Shown here: positions 1-7,842 of the stretch, piece after piece
Layout: every line of letters begins with the position of its first letter
Position numbering within the stretch: the first letter of the stretch is position 1
DNA from: Thermophagus sp052400625
GTDB taxonomy: Bacteria > Bacteroidota > Bacteroidia > Bacteroidales > Marinilabiliaceae
Assembly (NCBI GenBank): GCA_052400625.1
Contig: JBQTGH010000009.1
Reading direction: 5' to 3' (one strand)
DNA: 64,000 nucleotides
Made by a program: the position numbers and the translations under genes
Notes under the pieces: model-generated
Told to the model about the DNA's origin: nothing
Seen by the model: the letters and a program-made list of their open reading frames with translations, nothing else
Databases searched by the model: none

Positions 1-226
1 ATAAATCAGAAGCGGGTAAGGTTTTTAGCTGTAATACTATCGATTTAGCCTCGGTAAGGGTTAGTCCTTCTTTTTTGTATTGTGTTAATAGAAACTCGAT
101 TATATCGTCTTCAATCAACACGTCTTCGGGCAAACGCTTAAGAGTATTACCTATGTAATGTGGATAACCTTCATTTTCTAAAAGCGTTATAAATGCTTGT
201 TCTAATTTTGCTTCTGTAAATTTCAC
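1..226 (-). CDS. hsdR: Type I restriction enzyme R subunit, N-terminus only (partial at window edge)
   Basis: The first 75 codons are visible; the rest lies beyond base 1. The protein opens KFTEAKLEQAFITLLENEG and continues with NTLKRLPEDVLI and LKTLPASDL, the usual N-terminal pattern of HsdR, the ATP-dependent translocase and nuclease subunit of type I restriction enzymes. The start is a GTG at 226-224 that overlaps the abiEii TGA as GTGA, so translation is probably coupled to the toxin gene. HsdM and HsdS lie about 8-10 kb upstream on the same strand, so this is the third subunit of that enzyme, separated from it by six other genes. The nuclease and helicase motifs are not in the window, so activity cannot be judged. 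Confidence 0.85.
   Translation of the reverse strand, partial: MKFTEAKLEQAFITLLENEGYPHYIGNTLKRLPEDVLIEDDIIEFLLTQYKKEGLTLTEAKSIVLQLKTLPASDL
200..223. repeat. 24-bp direct repeat, copy 1 (in the hsdR start)
   Basis: This 24-bp stretch covers codons 2-9 of hsdR and is repeated without mismatch at 3737-3760, in the junction after the AlbA_2 gene. The two copies bracket exactly the DUF262, abiEi and abiEii genes. It probably marks a cassette insertion or duplication. The identity is read directly from the sequence; the mechanism is inference. Confidence 0.85.
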
Positions 227-1218
227 TTTTTATTGAATTTGTCCTCTATAAGCTTAACACTTTTTAATAATTCACGCCAAGGCAAACTTTCTCCAACAAT
301 CAAATTCTCCTGCATGGTTTTATAGTCCTGTTCCCAAGCCTTCTCAACTTCTTTGGGAGGAAGAATCTTTAATTCTCCTTTTTTGTGCTTGCGATAATCC
401 ATTCCACGCAAAGGCGTTACCGTTTTTCTGTGTGCTACAATTGCATTAAACAAATCACTGTCATTTAATGCAGATTCGCCATAAGGTGTGTTTTTTAACC
501 TATCCAGATCATACAAATGTCTTGTTAAGCGGTCTGTTCTTATTTTTTCTATGGGCTTTGAAAATTCTTCGTGCAGCAATAATGCTTTCTCTATAAATGT
601 TCTTGTTGGTAACACTACTTTTACAGGAAATGGTTCTTGAGAAAATTCAAGGGCTTTATATTGGTGGTCTATAAAAGAAATGATATTTCTTTCTTCATTT
701 GGTTCCGTTAGCGAACGAGCGCCCATTTCCAACAAAATCCGCGGCTGAATATATTCGTTAGTGGTAGTTGTTGTTGACCTGTAATAAATTTCTAATGTAT
801 TGGGATCGCTGGTATCATCTACCTTGTCATTGTATTTGATTTCGTACCATGATTTATCGATCCCCAGGGCTTTCAACTGTTTTGTCAATTCTTCCCTGAA
901 ATCATTAATAATAAACCCTCCTGAAGCTTTTCTTAGTTTTTTAATTTGGGATTTGGATTTTAATTCATCAAAACCCAATAAATGCCTATCGATAATTAAA
1001 TCTATATCTTCAGAGAAACGATGGATTAAACCATAGGCCTTGCTCAAGGATGTGCCCCCTTTAAAAATGATAGATTGAGCATATTGGGATTGAAAAACAG
1101 CACGTAGCACAGTACAAACCCACCAATCTTTTTCTACTGCGTAGGTTGGCAAACCTGTTACAACACTTACCTGTTGCAAGACCTGCTGTTGCTGCTCTAT
1201 GCTTAAATCAATCCACAT
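223..1218 (-). CDS. AbiEii/AbiGii-type nucleotidyltransferase toxin
   Basis: 331 aa. The protein has the DUF1814/AbiEii nucleotidyltransferase signature GGTSLS at residues 54-59 followed by FSEDIDL at 68-74, where the two acidic residues are the expected metal ligands. Family members transfer nucleotides, in studied cases to tRNA acceptor ends, and act as the toxin of type IV (AbiE) toxin-antitoxin pairs that abort phage infection. The start overlaps the end of abiEi by 11 nt, the usual antitoxin-toxin order. Its stop overlaps the hsdR GTG start. The catalytic motif looks intact. Target and phage specificity cannot be inferred. Confidence 0.85.
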   Translation of the reverse strand: MWIDLSIEQQQQVLQQVSVVTGLPTYAVEKDWWVCTVLRAVFQSQYAQSIIFKGGTSLSKAYGLIHRFSEDIDLIIDRHLLGFDELKSKSQIKKLRKASGGFIINDFREELTKQLKALGIDKSWYEIKYNDKVDDTSDPNTLEIYYRSTTTTTNEYIQPRILLEMGARSLTEPNEERNIISFIDHQYKALEFSQEPFPVKVVLPTRTFIEKALLLHEEFSKPIEKIRTDRLTRHLYDLDRLKNTPYGESALNDSDLFNAIVAHRKTVTPLRGMDYRKHKKGELKILPPKEVEKAWEQDYKTMQENLIVGESLPWRELLKSVKLIEDKFNKK

Positions 1219-1810
1219 CCTTATCGCTCAGTTCTTTTATGGTTTTCTGAATCCATACCGGGGCGTATTTTAGTTGTTTGCGCAAAATATCCGGTTTTAG
1301 CTGCCGAACTTTTGGCTGAATAGCGCTCAAAAAATCTTCGTTTATGTTTTTTTGTCCTATGGCTTTAAATGCCTGTACGATGAGCTGCAATAATTCATCT
1401 TTTATGGCAAAGGTTCGGGGTGCCGTTTTCTTAAACTTAATGATGCTATTCCCTATTTTGACCTCTCGTTGAGAACCATCTGTTAGGTAGGTCACTTTTA
1501 AAGGAATTTGTGTGGTAAGCCCCAAACTATACAAGGCAAAAGACCCGGTTGGTGCTATACGTGCTTTATCTCTTTTGGCTATTTGTTGGGCAACCTCTTC
1601 AATTGTTGGGTAAATTACCCCTAAAACATCATCTATTTTCGGTTTTAAGTAAATACCATGTGCCAGGCGAAGCAAAACCCCTTCTTTTTCCAAACGAGAC
1701 AAGCTCTGGCGGATGTTATCTGCCGAGGCATAATTAGCAAAATCTTCAGCGAAGAAAACAACCCCTCTTGAAGATTTAACCACTTTATTTTCTATCTCAA
1801 TTTTAGACAT
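1208..1810 (-). CDS. AbiEi-type antitoxin / transcriptional regulator (DUF6088-like)
   Basis: 200 aa. The N-terminal 60 residues form a predicted winged helix (SLSRLEKEGVLLRLAHGIYL), followed by the AbiEi-type domain with the conserved ARIAPTGSFALYSLGL stretch. AbiEi proteins neutralise AbiEii and repress their own operon by binding inverted repeats in the promoter. A 9-bp inverted repeat lies 26-56 bases upstream of this start, which fits autoregulation. The gene overlaps abiEii by 11 nt. The 122-nt gap to the upstream DUF262 gene is AT-rich and could hold a dedicated promoter, so the pair may be expressed separately from the long operon. Confidence 0.8.
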   Translation of the reverse strand: MSKIEIENKVVKSSRGVVFFAEDFANYASADNIRQSLSRLEKEGVLLRLAHGIYLKPKIDDVLGVIYPTIEEVAQQIAKRDKARIAPTGSFALYSLGLTTQIPLKVTYLTDGSQREVKIGNSIIKFKKTAPRTFAIKDELLQLIVQAFKAIGQKNINEDFLSAIQPKVRQLKPDILRKQLKYAPVWIQKTIKELSDKDVD

Positions 1811-1835
1811 TTAAATTGTATATATCTATGTTTTA

Positions 1836-1866
1836 TTGTCACAATTTTAGCAAATATTTGTGACAA
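1836..1866. promoter_or_regulatory. Inverted repeat upstream of abiEi, candidate AbiEi operator
   Basis: TTGTCACAA at 1836-1844 and TTGTGACAA at 1858-1866 form a perfect 9-bp inverted repeat with a 13-nt AT-rich spacer. It lies just upstream of the abiEi start at 1810. AbiEi antitoxins are known to bind inverted repeats in their own promoter. That this site does so is inference. Confidence 0.5.
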
Positions 1867-1922
1867 AATATTTGCAGGATATCACGTTTTTGTTTGTATG
1901 TTATGCGGTTGGTTTCTGGCAT
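1839..1922 (-). pseudogene. Start fragment of an AlbA_2 gene (27 codons), vestigial
   Basis: Between the DUF262 gene and abiEi there is a 27-codon reading frame that begins MPETNRITYK. The intact AlbA_2 gene at 4593 begins MPETNRIEYK. At DNA level 1903-1922 and 4574-4593 differ at one base of 20. After about ten codons the similarity ends and the frame soon stops. This looks like the left-over 5' end of a second AlbA_2 gene displaced by the abiE insertion. A chance match of this length at a gene junction is unlikely. Confidence 0.7.
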
Positions 1923-1932
1923 TTATGAACCT

Positions 1933-3723
1933 TTATAAACTTTCGTAATACGTTTTTAGTTTTTTAGCCATTAATTTTCTTCTGTCTTTTAAAAACTGGT
2001 TGTAATCTGAATGAGTTGCTTGGATTATAGACAAAGGAATATCGTTTATTCTAATATTTTCAATTAAAGCATCGTTATCGTCTATGGTGCTAATTTCATT
2101 AACGCCATCATTTATTTGCTCTTTAATTTTACTTAAATATTCGTTAGGTGACATTTTACCAACCTTGATATTGGTGGCTTGCTCTGTATATACAAAGTTT
2201 GCTACTTGGTTATAGGCTTTCTGTGGGTATCCGTTAGCTATTAAATATTGTTTGGGGAAAATATGATGTATGTCTCCTCGTTGCTCAATAAGACTGGCAA
2301 TGGTCATTGATTTTGATAAAAAAGCACCCGAATTACTATTTACTTGTGCTGCCAAATAAAGCGTGTAAGCGTTGTTGTTTACACTAGAACTTTCTAAGTC
2401 GTTAATTAAACCAAAATCCCAAAAACCTTCGCCTAAATGAACTTGTTCCATTTGTAATAAATACGCAGCAATACCCTTGGTATTTATTTGCTTAATATCT
2501 TCGTCTATTCTAGATTCTGCCGACCCTGAATAACGCCCAATAAAAACAGACAACACGAACCATCTTTTTACATAACCTTGTATTTCTGGTTCGCTTAGTC
2601 CGTCATCTCTTAGTTTAAGATATAGTGCATAAGCAAAGTTTAAACTGTTTTGTGAGGATATTAATTTTCTACTTATTAATCCAGTAGATTTTAATATCAT
2701 TATGAACCTTTGGTAATTGGTTTGATTTACAAAGGCCCCTAAACCTTCTGATAGTTTGCTATAACTTGCTGCTGCAATTTCATTTTCGTAGGTTCTGGTT
2801 TCAAAATTTCTACCAGAAAGTAAGGCAACCAAATCACTAAATTTACCACGACTAAATTTAAAGGTAAATGCCACACGAAGCATATCTATATAATCAGGGC
2901 AATACAAATCATCATTACCTGTAGCCATCCATTTTATGGCTTTATAGTATTTACTTGCTACAAACTGCGGGTCGTTGTCTACAATATGTTTATTGAAGCC
3001 TTTATCGACTAACAAACGACAAAAATAATCGACCATTTTACGCATTTTGTTACCACCGTGTTGCTCGTCTGATGCTATTTTAGACATTACAAAATCGGCA
3101 TTACTTAACACTACACCTTTTTGATTGATGCGAATAAATATTTCAGTAACGGTATCTATATCTAAGCTAGCATCTAGCTCAATTATACCTACATGTTGGT
3201 TTTTAATTTTTTTGAGCTTTTCTATTCGTTGTTCTATTAAATCCTCATCTGCTTCAGGATTTAATTCCATATAGCTTTTTCTCGCTTTGCTAATGGTTAT
3301 TTCATCGTTTACAATAGGATTAATGTTATTTACCCATTCTGGACTTTTCTCATAAGCTTTATTCAATACCTCAAACTTTTCATTTAGCGGATTAAAAGCA
3401 ATACGAATATTAATTTCTTTATAATTTTTATTTAAAACACGTTGCCCAACAATCGCTGCTGTTAAGGCGGTTATTCTTTGCTGACCATCGATTAACACTT
3501 TTTTACCTGCCGATAATTCTCCGTTTTTTAATTTGACATCTGGGCTACGCCAAGTAATAATATAACCTACAGGATAGCCTTGGTATAAAGAATCTATTAA
3601 ATCTCTAACCTTGGCAGCTTTCCACACAAAAGGACGTTGAATTTCTGGTATGGCAATATCGCCAGATTTTATCCAGCTTAATAAGGTTTCTACAGGTTGT
3701 TGGTGTACACTATATTTTGCCAT
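1933..3723 (-). CDS. DUF262 / DUF1524-like (GmrSD-type) protein, probable DNA-modification-dependent nuclease
   Basis: 596 aa. The N-terminal DUF262 domain shows IPEIQRPFVW (25-34) and DGQQR (79-83), the ParB-like nucleotide-handling signature. The C-terminus carries an HNH/His-Me type motif, DIHHIFP at about 484-490, with downstream Asn residues near 505 and 517, resembling DUF1524. DUF262 plus DUF1524 is the architecture of GmrSD type IV restriction enzymes and SspE, in which the DUF262 domain powers or senses and the HNH domain cuts DNA. Here both sit in one polypeptide. It is flanked by two gene-start fragments, suggesting it arrived as a cassette. Substrate is unknown. Confidence 0.75.
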   Translation of the reverse strand: MAKYSVHQQPVETLLSWIKSGDIAIPEIQRPFVWKAAKVRDLIDSLYQGYPVGYIITWRSPDVKLKNGELSAGKKVLIDGQQRITALTAAIVGQRVLNKNYKEINIRIAFNPLNEKFEVLNKAYEKSPEWVNNINPIVNDEITISKARKSYMELNPEADEDLIEQRIEKLKKIKNQHVGIIELDASLDIDTVTEIFIRINQKGVVLSNADFVMSKIASDEQHGGNKMRKMVDYFCRLLVDKGFNKHIVDNDPQFVASKYYKAIKWMATGNDDLYCPDYIDMLRVAFTFKFSRGKFSDLVALLSGRNFETRTYENEIAAASYSKLSEGLGAFVNQTNYQRFIMILKSTGLISRKLISSQNSLNFAYALYLKLRDDGLSEPEIQGYVKRWFVLSVFIGRYSGSAESRIDEDIKQINTKGIAAYLLQMEQVHLGEGFWDFGLINDLESSSVNNNAYTLYLAAQVNSNSGAFLSKSMTIASLIEQRGDIHHIFPKQYLIANGYPQKAYNQVANFVYTEQATNIKVGKMSPNEYLSKIKEQINDGVNEISTIDDNDALIENIRINDIPLSIIQATHSDYNQFLKDRRKLMAKKLKTYYESL

Positions 3724-3766
3724 AGGTTGTTTTGTTTTCTAATTTTGCTTCTGTAAATTTTTTCAT
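3710..3766 (-). pseudogene. Start fragment of hsdR (18 codons), vestigial
   Basis: The frame begins MKKFTEAKLE and stops after 18 codons, inside the first codons of the DUF262 gene. The intact hsdR at 226 reads KFTEAKLE after its GTG, and the DNA is identical over 24 bases. Its ATG overlaps the AlbA_2 TGA as ATGA, the coupling expected if hsdR once followed the AlbA_2 gene directly. It is most simply read as the old hsdR start left behind when the DUF262-abiE block was inserted. Confidence 0.7.
3737..3760. repeat. 24-bp direct repeat, copy 2 (hsdR start fragment)
   Basis: Identical to 200-223. Together the copies flank the DUF262, abiEi and abiEii genes. Identity stops at both ends: an extra TTT follows in this copy and a T replaces the G at 199. 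Confidence 0.85.
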
Positions 3767-4593
3767 TCTTGTTCAATAATATGCCAATAGCCCTCTTTTC
3801 TGCCTCCAACGCGTTCTATCATATTGGCGTTTTTGAGTTTATCTAAGGTTGAAAACACTGCGCATTCTGAAATACCTATTAATGCAGAAATCTCTTCTGC
3901 CGTAATAGTGGCATCCATTGCCAATAGCACCAATACAATAAAGCTGTTAGGCAGCTTCTTATATGAAGGTTTACCTGAAGTGTTTTCCGAACCTACTATT
4001 TTCGGCATTTCAAATCCTTTCCCGAAGTTTTCCTGAAGCTTTCCTGAAGTTATCCCGAAGCTTTCCTGAAGTTCGTGTAGGATGATTTGAATATTGGTTT
4101 GCAACCATTCTAAGAAATTTACTTGATTTGGTTCTGCTCCATTTTTTATTGCTGAATACGTATCAACCAAACTTTGCCAATCAACTTGGTCGGTAGCTTG
4201 GCCGGTGACTTGTTCGGTGGTGTTGACCGGTGCTGATGAAGGGAATATTATACGCAGATAAGCACCTTTCTCTGTCATTCCGTATTTTTTCTTGAAATAG
4301 GGTTTTTCGCTACCGCTGGCCACAATGATTTTAATGATAGGCTTCCCGTCTTTTTCTTCTGTCACCACATCAAACAAGCCCATAGCCGAAGGAGCAATGT
4401 TGTTTTTAATGCGGTCTTTTATATTAAGCATATCGGCATCCGGGTCTGAAACACCAAGGGTATTGCCGTTTTTATCAATACCGATATAGACCAAACCGCC
4501 CTCGTGATAGTTTAAAAAGGCTACCACTTCTTTTTCCAAATCTAAATCTTTGGTGAGTTGTGCTTTGTACTCTATGCGGTTGGTTTCGGGCAT
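3763..4593 (-). CDS. AlbA_2 (Schlafen-type) putative DNA-binding protein with C-terminal winged helix
   Basis: 276 aa. Residues 1-120 match the AlbA_2 pattern: NRIEYKAQL near the start, then FLNYHEGGLVYIGIDKNG and a later GAYLRI stretch. These domains occur in putative ATP-binding or nucleic-acid-binding proteins often found next to type I restriction genes. The end (about 215-276) is a predicted winged helix, ITAEEISALIGIS. Between them is a low-complexity linker encoded by 12-bp repeats (4183-4218) and 11-bp repeats (4019-4073). It begins 11 nt after herA ends, and its TGA overlaps an hsdR start fragment. The molecular function is not established. Confidence 0.7.
   Translation of the reverse strand: MPETNRIEYKAQLTKDLDLEKEVVAFLNYHEGGLVYIGIDKNGNTLGVSDPDADMLNIKDRIKNNIAPSAMGLFDVVTEEKDGKPIIKIIVASGSEKPYFKKKYGMTEKGAYLRIIFPSSAPVNTTEQVTGQATDQVDWQSLVDTYSAIKNGAEPNQVNFLEWLQTNIQIILHELQESFGITSGKLQENFGKGFEMPKIVGSENTSGKPSYKKLPNSFIVLVLLAMDATITAEEISALIGISECAVFSTLDKLKNANMIERVGGRKEGYWHIIEQE
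4019..4073 (-). repeat. Five 11-bp tandem repeats inside the AlbA_2 coding region
   Basis: Five back-to-back 11-bp units, ttcccgaagtt / ttcctgaagct / ttcctgaagtt / atcccgaagct / ttcctgaagtt, lie in the middle of the gene and encode the SFGITSGKLQENFG stretch. Because 11 is not a multiple of three, gain or loss of one unit would shift the frame and remove the C-terminal winged helix. This is the form of a phase-variable tract. Actual variation cannot be seen in one sequence. Confidence 0.8.
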
Positions 4594-4604
4594 ACTTTTA
4601 AATC

Positions 4605-6554
4605 TTAAAAGGGTAATACATCGTTATTTTTATCTATTATTTCAGCATCTTGTGAAGATATTCCAGTTTGCTCTGTATTTTGAGTATCATTTCCATCTCC
4701 CCAATAATCTGTAGGCCTTATGGTTTTGTTAAATGGCTCGTAACCTTTAGATATCTCATCAATTTTAATAATTACCGGCACTTGAGCACTCAATCCTGCC
4801 AATACACAAGTACCTGTTGGTAAAATTGGTAAAGCATCAAAAGAAACCTTATCTAAATAGGAAACCGTTCTTTCTACTGCTTGAATGTCTCTGTTGTTAA
4901 TTAAACGGTGTAAAAAATAATTATGCAATTGTGAAATAATGGTATCTGATATATCAGAAGGTCTTTGACTTGCAATGGTAAGAAAAACCCCAAATTTTCT
5001 ACCTTCCTTTATGATTTCTTCAAAAGTTTCTAATCTGTAATCTTTCCAAGTTTCGCTCTCTCTTTGTGATGTGTAAGAAAGTATATTATGGGCTTCATCT
5101 ATAATAATATTTAAATATCCTCCTTCTTTCATTTCTCTTTCCTTTTTATGTACATCATAAATATGCTTACCAACTAAAAGAGGAATAATCTTTTTAATAT
5201 CCAAATTGCAATTGTTTAAATCGATAATACATAGATTTCTATCTTCCGCAAAAACACTATTGCTTGAACTATCAAAATCAATTACTTTTTGAAGTGAACT
5301 TGCTTTACTTTTAAGTTTATTAATGGCTGGAATTATATGGTCATTCTTAGCTTTATTAATTATTAAATCATTAATTAATTGAACATAAAGAAAATGAATA
5401 ATTATATCAATATCATTTGAAGGGAATTGATAATTTTCTGCTTCTTTATAAAGATGTGTATCTTTTATTTCATCAATTGTCAACTGTCGCATTGGAGATA
5501 AACTTTTTCTATAAAAATGATGATTTGTATTCTGCCAATCCAACTCTTCAAAGAACCTTCGCTTTAATTCAATACTACCATAGTAATCAATAACCTGCTC
5601 GCAGTAATCTATTATTTGGTATGCTTTTTCTTTGTCAGACATTAAAAGAAGGCCGTTAATCTGGTTCTTTAAAATGCCTTTAAAGTAGTTAATGGGATTT
5701 TCTTTTTTATTTACTTTTTTATAGAGTTGTACTGTTCGATTTAAAAATGGTTTTTGAGTCTTTTCAGTTGCATCCGCAAGAATTGATAAAAATTCTACAT
5801 TAAATAGCACATCATTTCCTAACGGTAATTTATTTTCAAGTTTTATTTTCTCAAGTTCCAGATTTGTATTTAGGGTAAATACTTTTTTAGAAGCTGTTAT
5901 CGCGTTCCCTTTAGAATACTCCCCATTAAAATCAATTAAAAGAAACTTAGCATTTTTCTTAAATCCGGATTTGTCTCCGTATTCTTTAAATAGTTTATGA
6001 TACAAACTGGCAAGGGTATAAGATTTTCCACTTCCTGTATTCCCAAAAATACCAATATGGCTTGCAAACAGACTGTTTACTCCAATGCCTATAGGTGTGC
6101 CTGTTTCATTACTTAATACTCCGATTTCAAGTTTGTCATCAAGTTTGCCATCTATTTCTTTAATAAAATTGTGGACCTTATTTATTTCACCTTCGGTTAA
6201 AAGAAAAGCTTCGTTTTCAATAAGCGGAAGTTCTTTTACGCCTTGCTTAAAATTTGAATTTTCGAAATACCCAATTAAACTAAGGCGTAATATTCTTTTT
6301 ATTTTTGCTTTCCCTTGTTTGTATTCTTTTTGAGAAATTAATTTATCTTCCGTGATATACTCTTCATCTACCTTGCCGATAAGCTCTTCAAAACCTTTGC
6401 AGATTTTAACATAGTTGCCTACGGAAATTCCTTTTACGATTTGTCCGTTGTAGAGTAAATGTGGAGAGTTCTTAGACTTGCTTACTCTTATTTCTACAAT
6501 GCGACCACGCACCGATTCCACATTACCAATATGTAAAACAGCATTATTTTCCAT
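4605..6554 (-). CDS. HerA-family ATPase/helicase (DUF87) of a SIR2-HerA defence pair
   Basis: 649 aa. An N-terminal HAS-barrel-like region (about 1-65) precedes a FtsK/HerA-type ATPase with Walker A GNTGSGKS (171-178) and Walker B LNIIIDEAH (481-489), then SQRPSDI around 520. HerA forms hexameric DNA translocases. When paired with SIR2 it makes a known anti-phage system in which a SIR2-HerA complex depletes NAD+ or degrades nucleic acid on infection. Its start overlaps the SIR2 gene by 11 nt, so the two are co-translated. All ATPase motifs look intact. Confidence 0.85.
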   Translation of the reverse strand: MENNAVLHIGNVESVRGRIVEIRVSKSKNSPHLLYNGQIVKGISVGNYVKICKGFEELIGKVDEEYITEDKLISQKEYKQGKAKIKRILRLSLIGYFENSNFKQGVKELPLIENEAFLLTEGEINKVHNFIKEIDGKLDDKLEIGVLSNETGTPIGIGVNSLFASHIGIFGNTGSGKSYTLASLYHKLFKEYGDKSGFKKNAKFLLIDFNGEYSKGNAITASKKVFTLNTNLELEKIKLENKLPLGNDVLFNVEFLSILADATEKTQKPFLNRTVQLYKKVNKKENPINYFKGILKNQINGLLLMSDKEKAYQIIDYCEQVIDYYGSIELKRRFFEELDWQNTNHHFYRKSLSPMRQLTIDEIKDTHLYKEAENYQFPSNDIDIIIHFLYVQLINDLIINKAKNDHIIPAINKLKSKASSLQKVIDFDSSSNSVFAEDRNLCIIDLNNCNLDIKKIIPLLVGKHIYDVHKKEREMKEGGYLNIIIDEAHNILSYTSQRESETWKDYRLETFEEIIKEGRKFGVFLTIASQRPSDISDTIISQLHNYFLHRLINNRDIQAVERTVSYLDKVSFDALPILPTGTCVLAGLSAQVPVIIKIDEISKGYEPFNKTIRPTDYWGDGNDTQNTEQTGISSQDAEIIDKNNDVLPF

Positions 6555-7749
6555 CTTCCGCTTTATTTTCAGCTGAATTTTCCGGAGTGTTAGTTGTTTT
6601 ATTTTCGCTAGGAGGTATTTGAAGGCCCTCTGTTATTTCTTTAAAAATGGAGTTGTAAACCTCTGCAAAAGTGTAATTTCCATCACCTTTTGTTTTAATA
6701 ATGATATTGTGATGTTCTGAAATATTTAATTTTTCTTCGATATCATTTTTAGCCTCTTCATCATAGGCAAAAACAATTATTAATAAGGTGGGATTAGATT
6801 TAGCCACACGAAGCGTAATGGTTCGGATGTGCTCATCAGCAAAAGAAAAGCCTGTTACAAATAATACTGAATTTTCTTTTTCAATATTGTTGGAATACAT
6901 TCTTAACAACTCGTAGTAGGACAACTTTAACGTGGTTTCCTCAAACTTCTCTTTATTGGGATTGACCATAATTAAATTGTTGTATTCCTCCATAAATTCA
7001 TCTAATTTTTTTTGAACTTTAGAAAAGTCTTTTTTTTCTGCTTCTTTATAAATTTCATCTAATCTTAAGAAATTTCCATTTTTATCGAAACAATTAACTA
7101 AGTCGGCAGCATTAAGTTCTGTTTCAGATATTTTTTTAGTGCTTTCCAGTTGGTTATCATATTGAATAGTGTCTTTTTCTTTATTGTATTTCCAATTTAA
7201 ACTGCCATGCAGCTTAAATAGATTAAATAATGGCGTGGCGGATTGATATTCGTAGTAAGAAGAGACTTTGTTAATGATATTATGAAAGTTTTCCGTGCTG
7301 AATTTTGTATTCATTCTCCCTGAAAAACCATCGTTATAGGAATAATTAAGTTTTTCCAAAGCAATATCTAAGAACACATCCATATTGGTTGTGAATAAAT
7401 TGACTTGTTTTGAAACCAAATTAGAAGTCCGTTTGGCTAAAATGGTTTGTAGTGCACTTAAAAGATTGGTGTAATTGTTTAAGGTTTCGTTAGAATCATC
7501 TGTAACATCAAGCAATTTTATATTTTTTTTAATACACTTTTCAAAATAAAAATACTTTATAGAAGCTTCTATCAGTTTAATAACTTTTTCATCTGTTTGG
7601 TTTTCAGAAAGCCCTGTTCTTTTATCTAAAATGTCTAGAGCCTCCTCTACACCTTTCAATGTTTCCAAAAAATTCTTTGAAGCCCCTGAACCGATTAAAA
7701 AATTCAGATGACAGCTTTCAATTACTTTTTTTATGTCTTTTACTTCCAT
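6544..7749 (-). CDS. SIR2-domain protein, probable NADase effector of a SIR2-HerA system
   Basis: 401 aa. SIR2 motifs are present in order: FLIGSGAS (17-24), FTTNMD (119-124, with the NAD-binding Asn122) and FKLHGSLNW (178-186, with catalytic His181). The C-terminal tail (about 370-401) is low complexity and rich in Asn, Glu and Thr. Defence-associated SIR2 proteins hydrolyse NAD+ to starve infected cells. The immediately following herA overlaps by 11 nt. The 93-nt gap from hsdS carries no clear promoter, so it probably shares the hsdMS transcript. Confidence 0.85.
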   Translation of the reverse strand: MEVKDIKKVIESCHLNFLIGSGASKNFLETLKGVEEALDILDKRTGLSENQTDEKVIKLIEASIKYFYFEKCIKKNIKLLDVTDDSNETLNNYTNLLSALQTILAKRTSNLVSKQVNLFTTNMDVFLDIALEKLNYSYNDGFSGRMNTKFSTENFHNIINKVSSYYEYQSATPLFNLFKLHGSLNWKYNKEKDTIQYDNQLESTKKISETELNAADLVNCFDKNGNFLRLDEIYKEAEKKDFSKVQKKLDEFMEEYNNLIMVNPNKEKFEETTLKLSYYELLRMYSNNIEKENSVLFVTGFSFADEHIRTITLRVAKSNPTLLIIVFAYDEEAKNDIEEKLNISEHHNIIIKTKGDGNYTFAEVYNSIFKEITEGLQIPPSENKTTNTPENSAENKAEDGK

Positions 7750-7842
7750 ACTTACTTGTTTATTATGGCTTCCTCAACCTTACTCATCTTACTTAATAAA
7801 ATTGATTGGTGTTAGGTTTGTGATTTTCTATATTTCATTCAT

